Origin: Planctomycetota bacterium
Lineage (GTDB): Bacteria > Planctomycetota > UBA1135
Direction of reading: 5' to 3'
DNA: 64,000 nt
NCBI GenBank assembly: GCA_024229395.1
Contig: JAAESM010000027.1
Location: forward strand, 124,001-188,000
Part shown: piece after piece, positions 35,340 through 43,213 of the stretch
Layout: each line of letters starts with the position of its first letter
Position numbering within the stretch: position 1 is the stretch's first letter
Translations under genes and position numbers: made by a program
The notes under the pieces: model-generated
Told to the model about the DNA's origin: nothing
The model's database searches: none
Seen by the model: the letters and a program-made list of their open reading frames with translations, nothing else

Positions 35340-37094
35340 ATGCGCCTTTCCCGCCTCCTCTTTGTGACTTTGCGCGAGGACCCGGCCGACGCCGAGGTTC
35401 GATCCCACGCCCTAATGGCGCGAGCTGGATTCATCCAGAAACTCGCTGCGGGTATTTACGTCTATGGCCCCATGATGTGGCGCGTGCTGCGTCGGGTCGA
35501 AAATATCGTGCGTGAAGAGCATGATTCCGCCGGTTGTCACGAAATGCTGATGCCAGCTATGCAGCCTCGCGAGCTTTGGGAGGAGTCCGGCCGCTGGGAT
35601 CGCTATGTGCAGGAAGGCATCCTGTTCAACTTTCGCGACCGCAAGGGCTCGCAGATGTGCCTCGGTCCAACTCACGAAGAGGTCGTCACCACTTTCGTGA
35701 AGCGCCAGGTGCAGTCGTACAAGCAGCTGCCCGTCACGTTGTATCAGATCCAGACCAAGTTTCGCGATGAGATCCGCCCACGCTTCGGCCTGATGCGCGG
35801 CAAAGAGTTCATCATGAAAGATGCCTACTCCTTTGATGTCTCTGAGGAAGCGATGGCGGAATCTTATGCCATGATGCGCCAGATCTACCGCAACATCTTC
35901 ACGCGCTGCGGTCTGCGCTTTACTCCGGTAGAGGCCGATTCCGGCGCGATTGGTGGCTGCGGTTCTGAGGAGTTCATGGTCGATGCCGAGACCGGCGAAG
36001 ACGGCATCGCCGTTTGCCGCGAGACTGGTTATGCAGCCAACTTGGAGAAGGCGGTGTCAGTCATCCCCGCACCAGCTGAACCAAGCGAAGAAGTCGCCAT
36101 GCATAAGGAGCCAACTCCTGGTGCCAAGACTTGCGAGGCACTGCTCGAGCAATTCCCTGAGTTGCCGCTGACCCGCTTGCTGAAGACCGTTCTCTACAAG
36201 GTCACCTTTGCCGACGAAGGTGAGGGCGAGAAGGATGGCGTGGTTGCGGTCATGTGCCGTGGCGACCGCGAGATCAATGAGATCAAGTTGTCGAACTACC
36301 TCAACGCCTTGGCGGTGGACCTTGCCAGTGAAGAGCAGGTCAAGCAGGCCACTGGCGCCGAAGTCGGTTACGCCGGCCCGATCGGTTTGGCCGATCACGT
36401 GCGTTTGTTGGCCGATAGCTCGGTCGAAGGCGTTAAGGGATTCCTCTGTGGCGGCAACGAGACCGACACCCACTATCTTGATGTCTACTTCGGTCGCGAT
36501 CTGAAGCAGCCTGAGACCGCTGATTTCGGTACCGTGCAGGCGGGGGATAAGGTCGTCGAAGGTGAAGGGGGAATCGAAATCACCCGCGGCATTGAAGTGG
36601 GCCACATCTTCCAGCTCGGCTGCAAGTATTCCGAAGCCATGCAAGCGACCTTCTCGGATGAGAATCAGAAGATGCAGGTCATGTGGATGGGCTGTTACGG
36701 CATTGGCGTTTCGCGCGTTGCGGCTTCGGCGATCGAGCAGAACCACGACGATAGCGGCATGATCTGGCCACTGCCGATCGCACCTTATGCCGTGCACTTG
36801 GTGCAGATGAAGGCTGGCAAGGAAGATCAAGATGCACTCGCCCAAGAGATTCACGACACGCTGGAAGCGGCTGGCGTGGATGTGCTGTGGGATGAGCGCA
36901 AGAAGGTCAATCCAGGTGCCAAGTTCAAAGATGCCGATCTGGTCGGCATTCCGATTCGGATTGTCGTCGGCCGCGACGCCGGCGAGCGCAAGGTCGAATG
37001 GAGCTTGCGCTCCGATATCAGCAATAAGGAAGGCTTGGGCGCTGACGAAGCGATCGAGCGCGCCAAGCAACTCGTTCAGGAGTCCGGTCGATGA
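35340..37094 (+). CDS. proS: prolyl-tRNA synthetase (bacterial type)
   Basis: A 584-residue class II synthetase. The ATG at 35340 gives the classic MRLSRLLFVTLREDPADAEVRSHALMARAGFIQ start, so the open frame back to 35247 is ignored. Motif 2 region FRDEIRPRFGLMRGKEFIMKDAYSF, the editing (INS) domain between motifs 2 and 3 (about 220-400), motif 3 GIGVSRVAASAIEQ and a C-terminal anticodon-binding domain (IAPYAVHLVQMKAG; LWDERKKVNPGAKFKDADLVGIP) are all present. It charges tRNA-Pro in the cytoplasm. The stop overlaps the start of a secreted nuclease gene (ATGA), an unexpected partner. Confidence 0.97.
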   Translation: MRLSRLLFVTLREDPADAEVRSHALMARAGFIQKLAAGIYVYGPMMWRVLRRVENIVREEHDSAGCHEMLMPAMQPRELWEESGRWDRYVQEGILFNFRDRKGSQMCLGPTHEEVVTTFVKRQVQSYKQLPVTLYQIQTKFRDEIRPRFGLMRGKEFIMKDAYSFDVSEEAMAESYAMMRQIYRNIFTRCGLRFTPVEADSGAIGGCGSEEFMVDAETGEDGIAVCRETGYAANLEKAVSVIPAPAEPSEEVAMHKEPTPGAKTCEALLEQFPELPLTRLLKTVLYKVTFADEGEGEKDGVVAVMCRGDREINEIKLSNYLNALAVDLASEEQVKQATGAEVGYAGPIGLADHVRLLADSSVEGVKGFLCGGNETDTHYLDVYFGRDLKQPETADFGTVQAGDKVVEGEGGIEITRGIEVGHIFQLGCKYSEAMQATFSDENQKMQVMWMGCYGIGVSRVAASAIEQNHDDSGMIWPLPIAPYAVHLVQMKAGKEDQDALAQEIHDTLEAAGVDVLWDERKKVNPGAKFKDADLVGIPIRIVVGRDAGERKVEWSLRSDISNKEGLGADEAIERAKQLVQESGR

Positions 37095-38464
37095 AACTAC
37101 TGCGTATATGTCTGCTGTTGGGTTCGCTTGCGGCCCTTGGTTTAGTGTCGATGGCGGCGCCAACGGCTCAGCCAACACCTGCTGCTCCGGGTCCGGCTCA
37201 CGCCGTCGCTCAGTCCGAGCCTCAACCACCCGCACAGTCAACCGCCTCGTGGGCAACCCTGCTGGCCGAAACCTCGCAGGACCCAGTCATCAGCTGGGAA
37301 AAAGCTGGCGACTACATGGGCAAGAAGGTCACCGTAACCGGCACAGTGGTCCGCACCCACGACAGCGGCAAGGCCACCTTCTTGAACTTCGCCACCGATT
37401 GGGAAGGCACCTTCAGCGCCGTGATCTTCGCGTCGCTCGCCTGCGATTTCTCCGAAGCGCCAGCCACCTTGTTGCTCAACAAGGAAGTGCGCATCACCGG
37501 CAAGATCAAGGATTACAACGGCTCGCCAGAGATCGTCATCGAGAAGATCTCTCAGCTCGCTTGGGCCGACGGCACCCCGGTCATTGCCGGCATCGACGCC
37601 ACTCCGCGTGCTGCCTTGGTCACCGCTCCGGCTGCCGAAGGTGTGCGCGTGGTCAGTTGGAATATCGAGAACTTCTTCGATGAGCTGGATGACCCTTTCA
37701 CCATCGATGAGGTCACAAGTCCATCCTTCGTGGCGCCGGAACGCCAGCAGCGCGTATCCGATGCGATTCACGCCATGAACCCCGATGTCTTGTGTCTGCA
37801 AGAGGTCGAAAACCGCGCATTGCTGGAGCGGTTCAACAGCGCTTACCTATCCGACCTGGGTTACCAGGTGGTGTTATTCGAAGGCAATGACAAGCGCGGC
37901 ATCGATGTGGCCTTGTTGAGTCGCCTGCCGATCGAGAGCGTGACTTCCTACCGGCACTTGCGCTTCGAAGACACCGAAGGTCGCGAGCAGCATTTCCGTC
38001 GTGATCTGCTGCGTGTGCATATCGGCGGCAAGTTGAACGCCGATGCTTACATCGTGCATTTGAAGTCGCAACATGGTGGCAAGAACTCCGATGTCATCCG
38101 TACCTCGGAAGCGCACGCTGCCGCCAGCATCATCGCCAAAGAGATGGCCGCTGATTCCAACTACCGTGGTTTCATCTGCGGTGACTTTAATGAGGTGTTG
38201 GAAGAGTCCACCATTCAGGAGTTCCTGAAGATCGGCTTGGTCGATTCCTGCGCAGGCACCGACAAGTACACCTACAACAAGAAGCCATACCTGACCCGCA
38301 TCGACTTCGCCTTGTTCACCCCAGGCTTGGCCGGTGAAGTGCAGAAGGGCGAGGTGATCGACGACATCCAGGGCGTTTCGCTGAAGTGCGCATCGGATCA
38401 CTACCCGGTGAAGGTAGAGCTGAGCTCGGGGGTGAAACAGCTTCCAGCAGGCTTAGACAAATAG
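37091..38464 (+). CDS. secreted OB-fold plus endonuclease/exonuclease/phosphatase protein
   Basis: A 457-residue protein with an N-terminal signal peptide and a Pro/Ala-rich linker. An OB-fold nucleic-acid-binding domain follows at about 70-160 (GKKVTVTGTVVRTHDSGKATFLNFATDW; EVRITGKIKDYNGSPEIVIE). The EEP domain at about 185-445 has VVSWNIENFFDE, DVLCLQEVENRALLERF, FICGDFNEVLEE and the terminal SDHYPVKVEL. Asn, Glu, Asp and His of the metal-dependent nuclease core are kept. This layout matches extracellular nucleases used to scavenge DNA phosphate. It is translationally coupled to proS, and no functional link is evident. Confidence 0.88.
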   Translation: MKLLRICLLLGSLAALGLVSMAAPTAQPTPAAPGPAHAVAQSEPQPPAQSTASWATLLAETSQDPVISWEKAGDYMGKKVTVTGTVVRTHDSGKATFLNFATDWEGTFSAVIFASLACDFSEAPATLLLNKEVRITGKIKDYNGSPEIVIEKISQLAWADGTPVIAGIDATPRAALVTAPAAEGVRVVSWNIENFFDELDDPFTIDEVTSPSFVAPERQQRVSDAIHAMNPDVLCLQEVENRALLERFNSAYLSDLGYQVVLFEGNDKRGIDVALLSRLPIESVTSYRHLRFEDTEGREQHFRRDLLRVHIGGKLNADAYIVHLKSQHGGKNSDVIRTSEAHAAASIIAKEMAADSNYRGFICGDFNEVLEESTIQEFLKIGLVDSCAGTDKYTYNKKPYLTRIDFALFTPGLAGEVQKGEVIDDIQGVSLKCASDHYPVKVELSSGVKQLPAGLDK

Positions 38465-38574
38465 GCAAAGCCCAGAATGTCGGTTTGTGGTTCGGAGGGA
38501 TTCCTTTGCCCTCCTGCTGCCTGCTCCTCCCAGGGCGCATAACCCCCAAACCTAATTCACGCGATTTCAGTGCG

Positions 38575-39234
38575 TTGCATCATGAAATCGATTCCTTCCC
38601 CCTTGGTTATGGCGCCGCCGAGATTTTCACGGGTATCGCCTCCTTTGACGAGACAACCGTATTTCCGGGCGGCCAAGGCCCAAACCTCGTCGCAGATGGT
38701 TGCACTTACGCCACCAATGGCGATTCGATTCGATGGAATGGAGACGGCTACTTTGGTATGTCGACGGTAACGGTCATGGGCAATGGTCCGTCCTTTTCCT
38801 TGACCTACGATGTCCCTACCGGCAACTTGAGCTTTACTCTGCAGACCTTCGATGGATATCCAGATTCGATTTCCGTCTCTGTTTACGATGCCGGTGGCGC
38901 ATTGCTATCCAGCACTGCGGGGATCTCGGTTCCTGATTCCACTCCAGTTCCTTTCGCCTACACCAGTGCTTTGGCTGGCTCCGTAGTGATTACTGGCGGC
39001 GGAGTCCTGATTGGTTACTCGCTGACTGGCGCTGGCCCAACCAATACTCCCTTCGGTCCTGTCGACATGAGTGCACCAATCACGACGCTGCCGACCTTGA
39101 CTGCGAACGCTTCCGGAATCGCCTCCATGGCTACTGGCGTGCCAGCTCGTGCCTCAGGATTCACGGTTTACACTCAAGCAGCAGACCTCTCGGGCGGTTT
39201 GTTGAGCAACTCACTTGCTGAAGTGATCCTCTAA
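38575..39234 (+). CDS. secreted-type hypothetical protein, start uncertain
   Basis: The frame is open from before 38464, but only the part after about 38590 looks like protein: TGIASFDETTVFPGGQGPNLVADGCTYATNGDSIRWNGDGYF, then beta-rich Thr/Ser/Gly sequence to 39234. It resembles planctomycete secreted beta-sandwich proteins, yet no signal peptide can be read in frame. The TTG at 38575 is a placeholder start giving 219 residues. The N-terminal signal may have been lost or shifted out of frame. An ATG at 38582 is in another frame. A textbook terminator follows. Confidence 0.4.
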   Translation: MHHEIDSFPLGYGAAEIFTGIASFDETTVFPGGQGPNLVADGCTYATNGDSIRWNGDGYFGMSTVTVMGNGPSFSLTYDVPTGNLSFTLQTFDGYPDSISVSVYDAGGALLSSTAGISVPDSTPVPFAYTSALAGSVVITGGGVLIGYSLTGAGPTNTPFGPVDMSAPITTLPTLTANASGIASMATGVPARASGFTVYTQAADLSGGLLSNSLAEVIL

Positions 39235-39254
39235 AGCCAAGTCGTTGGCTTCCA

Positions 39255-39287
39255 ATCATCACCGGGTATGACCCGGTGATGATTTTT
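39255..39287 (+). terminator. rho-independent terminator
   Basis: ATCATCACCGGGT (39255-39267) pairs perfectly with ACCCGGTGATGAT (39271-39283) around an ATG loop and is followed by TTTT. This is the clearest terminator in the window. It lies after the 38575 gene and before the convergent trmL. Confidence 0.92.
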
Positions 39288-39331
39288 CAATTTCACCAAG
39301 ACTTTCCTGCGTAAATGCGGAGCGCCACGGG

Positions 39332-39892
39332 CTAGGGCGTATCCGCCTTCTTCACCACATCGTCGGGCTGCAAGCCCAAGTCCGCGCGATCATCACGCAC
39401 ATAACCGCCGGCGTTGTCCGGTAATGGTTGATCGGCCGCAACCATGGCGGTGTAGGCGCCAAGGCAGACCACGTTGGCCAAGTTCAAGCTGCGCACTCCC
39501 TGATTGATTGGGATGTAGATGCGGTTGTTCGGATAACTGGCCAGCAGCTCTGCCGGCAGGCCGCCAGATTCGGATCCGAACACCAGCAGATCATCACCCT
39601 TGAAGCTGCTTTCGAACAACGACGTGCCGCCGCGCGCTGAGAACAAACGAATGCGATCCTGCAGCGAACGCTCCGACCCGGCTTCCAAGGCCTTTGCCGC
39701 TGCCTTCCAGTTCGGATGCACATGCAGATCCACCATCGGCCAATAATCCAAACCGGCCCGCTTCAAGTAACGGTCTTCCAACTTGAAGCCCAGTGGCTCT
39801 ACCAAATGAAGCGGCACACCCAAGGCCGCAGCCAAACGCGCAGCACATCCGGTGTTGTGGGGGATCTCAGGGTGAACCAGGACTAGTTCCAT
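39332..39892 (-). CDS. trmL: tRNA (cytidine/uridine-34 2'-O)-methyltransferase TrmL (SPOUT)
   Basis: A 186-residue SPOUT methyltransferase. It opens MELVLVHPEIPHNTGCAARLAAALGVPLHLVEPLGF, the TrmL signature with N-x-G, and contains LLVFGSESGGLPAELL and the trefoil-knot cofactor loop IPINQGVRSLNLANVVCLGAY. It methylates the 2'-O of the wobble nucleotide in certain leucine tRNAs using S-adenosylmethionine. The C-terminal 25 residues are an acidic extension beyond the usual length. It overlaps the end of the Lon-substrate-domain gene by ten bases and is last in the mqnE-mqnA operon. Confidence 0.93.
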   Translation of the reverse strand: MELVLVHPEIPHNTGCAARLAAALGVPLHLVEPLGFKLEDRYLKRAGLDYWPMVDLHVHPNWKAAAKALEAGSERSLQDRIRLFSARGGTSLFESSFKGDDLLVFGSESGGLPAELLASYPNNRIYIPINQGVRSLNLANVVCLGAYTAMVAADQPLPDNAGGYVRDDRADLGLQPDDVVKKADTP

Positions 39893-40521
39893 TGTGGATC
39901 CTCTGGTTCGTTCGTTGCACTCGGAAAGCTACGCCCAACAGCCTGCTGCTTCTCGAATTCTTCCAGCACCTTGGTGGCGCGCTTGATCGGGTGCAACTCG
40001 CAGAACACCTTCAGCTTGCGATCCATCTCAATGGGCAGATGCACCAGCAGGATATCGGTGAGGTGGTTTAGTGTTTGATTCTCTGCACCCTCTGGGGTGG
40101 CGCCGGCCAAACTGGTGATGGCATGCAGTAGTTGTGCATGTGCCAAGCTTGCTTCACTGCCTTTGATGGGGATCTCGGGATGTTCTTCCACATCCACCTC
40201 GCGATAAGGCTTGCCACTGGGCTTCTCATCAACCACCACCGCGCGGTACTTGCCACGCAAGACAATGTTGAAATTGCCTTTCTCATCTTGTTGGTGCTGC
40301 ATGATCTCGCCGACTCCCGCAACTTTGGCGATTGGCGGGGCATCGAAATAGTCTTCTTCCCAGCCAGGCAGCAAGGTGCCGATCAGTAAGTCACGCTTAT
40401 TGCTGGCGAGCAGGTCTTGCATCAACTGCAGATAACGCGGCTCGAACAGGTGCAGCGGAATCATCGCCTCTGGGTAGAGGATCAGGTTCGGCAGCGCGAA
40501 GAGGGGCAGGCGGCAGCTCAT
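39883..40521 (-). CDS. LON substrate-binding (N-terminal) domain protein
   Basis: A 212-residue protein. The ATG at 40519-40521 overlaps the mqnA stop (ATGA) and begins MSCRLPLFALPNLILYPEAMIPLHLFEPRYLQLMQDLL, the typical start of the Lon N-terminal/PUA-like domain. LIGTLLPGWEEDYFDAPPIAKVAGVGEI and a helical C-terminal part (LTDILLVHLPIEMDRKLKVFCELHPIKRATKVLEEFE) follow. It lacks the ATPase and protease parts of Lon. Stand-alone members have no settled function. Its place between mqnA and trmL is unexplained. Confidence 0.88.
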   Translation of the reverse strand: MSCRLPLFALPNLILYPEAMIPLHLFEPRYLQLMQDLLASNKRDLLIGTLLPGWEEDYFDAPPIAKVAGVGEIMQHQQDEKGNFNIVLRGKYRAVVVDEKPSGKPYREVDVEEHPEIPIKGSEASLAHAQLLHAITSLAGATPEGAENQTLNHLTDILLVHLPIEMDRKLKVFCELHPIKRATKVLEEFEKQQAVGRSFPSATNEPEDPQWN

Positions 40522-41303
40522 CCCACGACCAGGTTCTCTGCGAAGGCGTTCAGGCTTTCGCGAATGGTGGCTGCGGGTAGTTGATAACAAAGATCTTCAA
40601 ACAGGTAGCGGTGGAAAAAACGCTCATCCTTGCCGAAGCTGCCTGCTGCGGCAGCGGCCAGCGCCTCACGCGCGGCCAATCCACGCGTGGCGGCATCCGT
40701 GAGGCAGGATTCCAAGCCACCCAACTCAAAACCAGGGCGAAGGATCCAACCAGCGAACACAAAGGGGAGACGCGTGAGTTCTTGCCACGACACGCCCAAA
40801 TCAATGATTTTCCAGCCTCCTTGCAGGCTAGAGGCCGCCAATGCCGGGTCGCCGATTAGCTGAACAGCATCCACGCCATGGCGCACAGCCGATTCGAAGG
40901 GTTCGGAACTGGGGCATTCTTGACGAACAGCAGCAGCAGCGCCGTTTCCGGCCAGGATAATGCCAGCTAAGGCACGGCCAGTACGCGAATGCGGATCGGC
41001 ATACCAGGTTTGCACCTCAGACAAATCCGCCAAGCCCGGCCGCAAGAACAGCAGTACCGAGCGAATCGGGCCATCCGAGGCAATCACTGGACCTTCATCC
41101 CATAGACGCAGATCGCTGTCACCCAAGGTGATCACCGAAGAGGCCAAAGCCGCATCGAGATAACCGCTGCGCAAACCCTCAGCCAGCTCAGCCGGCGGAG
41201 CTTCCACCAAATCAATACGCGGATGATCAATCAGACCATCGGCCAGCGGCTGTGCCACCAAATAGGGGACTGTGCCTACGCGCCACAGAGTGGACACGGT
41301 CAT
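40518..41303 (-). CDS. mqnA: chorismate dehydratase MqnA (futalosine menaquinone pathway)
   Basis: A 261-residue periplasmic-binding-fold enzyme. The ATG at 41301-41303 starts MTVSTLWRVGTVPYLVAQPLADGL, the family opening. The conserved mid-part is DAALASSVITL-DSDLRLWDEGPVIASDGPIRSVLLF, later VQLIGDPALAA and LGVSWQELTRLPFVFAGWI. MqnA removes water from chorismate to give 3-enolpyruvyl-benzoate, the first step of the futalosine route. It follows mqnE by one base and is coupled to the Lon-domain gene. Confidence 0.92.
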   Translation of the reverse strand: MTVSTLWRVGTVPYLVAQPLADGLIDHPRIDLVEAPPAELAEGLRSGYLDAALASSVITLGDSDLRLWDEGPVIASDGPIRSVLLFLRPGLADLSEVQTWYADPHSRTGRALAGIILAGNGAAAAVRQECPSSEPFESAVRHGVDAVQLIGDPALAASSLQGGWKIIDLGVSWQELTRLPFVFAGWILRPGFELGGLESCLTDAATRGLAAREALAAAAAGSFGKDERFFHRYLFEDLCYQLPAATIRESLNAFAENLVVG

Positions 41304-41304
41304 C

Positions 41305-42453
41305 TCAGACGCACAGCTCCTCGACCGGGTCGCCGTCGGCGAAATCGTTGACGATGTCATACACCGTGTTGCGCTCGACCGGCTCGCGTCCGGCTTGACG
41401 AATCAAACGGTGAATATCCGCGCGGGTCAACACTTCAGGGGTGCTGGCGCCGGCGTCGTGATAAACCTTCTCTTGAGAGACGGTGCCATCCAGGTCATCA
41501 GCGCCCATCGACAGCGCAGCCTGCGCCACGGCCAAGCCAGTCATGATCCAATAGGCCTTGATGTGCGGCACGTTATCCAAGAACAAACGGCCGATCGCGA
41601 TTGAACGCAAACGCTCTAGCGGGCTCGGAATCGGCAAATGGCCCAAGGCAGGCGTATTCTCGGGGTGGAAGGCCAACGGGATGTAGGTCTGGAAACCGCT
41701 GGTATCGTCTTGCAACTCGCGCAAGCGGTTGAGATGGTCGACGCGCTCTTCCAAAGTCTCGGTCATGCCATAAAGCATGGTGCAGTTGGTCTTGAAGCCA
41801 TACTCATGAATGCCACGCGCCAGCTCCAACCAACGCTCCGCACTCATCTTCTTCGGATACAGCTGCTGACGTACACGCTCGCTGAAGACTTCAGCGCCAC
41901 CGCCCGGCATCGAATCCAGGCCGGCTTCTTTCAGTTCATCAAGAACCTCCGGCAACGGCTTATTGGCCAAGCGCTCAATCTCATCGATTTCGACCATGGT
42001 GTAAGCCTTCACATGGATATCGGGCCGCGACGCCTTGGCCGCACGCAGGATCTCCAGGAAGTAGTCGTACTTCAGTGCGGGCCACACGCCGGCCACCATG
42101 TGTACCTCAGTGGCTTCGGGGTTGGCTTTGGCGAGTTCTTCACCGACCTGCTCCGGCGTCATGCAGTAGGCGCCGTCATCACCGGGCCGCCGCTGGAACG
42201 CGCAGAAGCCACAGAACTGGTTGCAGTAGTTGGTGTAGTTGACGTGAATGTTCACGTTGTAGAACGCCACATTGCCGTGCATACGCTCGCGCACATCGTT
42301 GGCCAGCATGCCGAGCAGCGCCACATCATCGCTTTGGTACATCGCCAGGCAATCATCGGTGCTCAAGCGCTCCTGATTCGCGACCTTGGTCGGAATGCCC
42401 TGTAGGCCGGTTCGGGCGGCACGGAGCTCAAGGGCTTCAGTCGGCAATTCCAT
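41305..42453 (-). CDS. mqnE: aminofutalosine synthase MqnE (radical SAM)
   Basis: A 382-residue radical SAM enzyme. The ATG at 42451-42453 is chosen because it begins the family-like N-terminus (MELPTEALELRAARTGLQGIP). The open frame adds 43 implausible residues. The iron-sulfur motif is C77-x3-C81-x2-C84 (CNQFCGFC), with MVAGVWPALKYDYFLEILRAAK and DSMPGGGAEVFSERVRQQLYPKK following, as in MqnE. It joins 3-enolpyruvyl-benzoate with S-adenosylmethionine to give aminofutalosine. It is immediately upstream of mqnA, so consecutive pathway steps share one operon. Confidence 0.94.
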   Translation of the reverse strand: MELPTEALELRAARTGLQGIPTKVANQERLSTDDCLAMYQSDDVALLGMLANDVRERMHGNVAFYNVNIHVNYTNYCNQFCGFCAFQRRPGDDGAYCMTPEQVGEELAKANPEATEVHMVAGVWPALKYDYFLEILRAAKASRPDIHVKAYTMVEIDEIERLANKPLPEVLDELKEAGLDSMPGGGAEVFSERVRQQLYPKKMSAERWLELARGIHEYGFKTNCTMLYGMTETLEERVDHLNRLRELQDDTSGFQTYIPLAFHPENTPALGHLPIPSPLERLRSIAIGRLFLDNVPHIKAYWIMTGLAVAQAALSMGADDLDGTVSQEKVYHDAGASTPEVLTRADIHRLIRQAGREPVERNTVYDIVNDFADGDPVEELCV

Positions 42454-42529
42454 CCGGTCATTGTATTCCGTCGGATAAGGGCTTGTTGCATCGAGAAAAC
42501 TGCCATTTCTCGTTAGAATTCCCCCCGTC

Positions 42530-43213
42530 ATGCCGCTCGACCTCGCCGAAGCCGCCAACATGCTGGGAGTCTCTTCCGGCACCGTGCGGCGTTGGGCTCG
42601 TCAAGGCCGGCTCGGCATCATGCGCCCCAGCGGCGAGTTTCGCTTCGAGCAAGGGGAATTACGCAAGTGGGCGCGTAATCAAGGCCTACGTCTGCGCAGC
42701 GGGTGCAGCACACACCGACGCCCCGCAGTAGTGGACCCGGATTCTTTCCCGCTGAGCACCGCTTTGGACCGAGGGTCGGTCCTTCATCAAGTACAAGGAG
42801 CCTCACCCGGCGAGGTGCTTTCGAACTTGGTCGAGCTGGCGCCGCTACCGGAAAGCTGCAATCGCCTCGGCCTGTTGGAGCAACTGCAAGCCCGCGAGGC
42901 ACTCGCGTCCACGGCCTTGAGTGATGGCGTGGCACTGCCGCACCCGCGTAAACCAAGCACGGAATTTGTCAGCGATCCCATGCTGGTGATCGCACTGCTC
43001 GAGCAAGAAGTGGATTGGAACTCCATGGATGGCAAGCCGGTGCACACTGCCATCTTGTTGATCAACCCAACGTCGCGCGAACATTTGCAAGTGTTGTCGC
43101 GCTTGGCTTTCGTGATGCGCGAGCCGGCCTTCCCGCGCGCCTTGAGCGAGCGTGTTGAAGGCGAGTTGTTGCGCCGCTTAGTCAATCGTCTCGAGGGCAA
43201 GACCGTCGAATGA
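42530..43213 (+). CDS. HTH (MerR/excisionase-type) fused to a PTS EIIA(Ntr)-like domain
   Basis: A 227-residue protein. Residues 3-50 form a winged helix of the MerR/excisionase type (LAEAANMLGVSSGTVRRWARQGRLGIMRPSGEFRFEQGELRKWA). Residues about 80-222 match PtsN-like EIIA (ALASTALSDGVALPHPRKP with phospho-acceptor His138; HTAILLINPTSREHLQVLSRLAFVMRE). The EIIA half suggests that phosphorylation state controls DNA binding or a partner. Its stop overlaps the ClC channel start (ATGA), so the channel is a likely target or partner. It is divergent from mqnE across a 76-base gap that must hold both promoters. Confidence 0.85.
   Translation: MPLDLAEAANMLGVSSGTVRRWARQGRLGIMRPSGEFRFEQGELRKWARNQGLRLRSGCSTHRRPAVVDPDSFPLSTALDRGSVLHQVQGASPGEVLSNLVELAPLPESCNRLGLLEQLQAREALASTALSDGVALPHPRKPSTEFVSDPMLVIALLEQEVDWNSMDGKPVHTAILLINPTSREHLQVLSRLAFVMREPAFPRALSERVEGELLRRLVNRLEGKTVE

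Noticed and set aside
36057-37256. 399-codon minus-strand open frame
   Set aside because: Antisense shadow of proS and the nuclease start. No recognisable domains.
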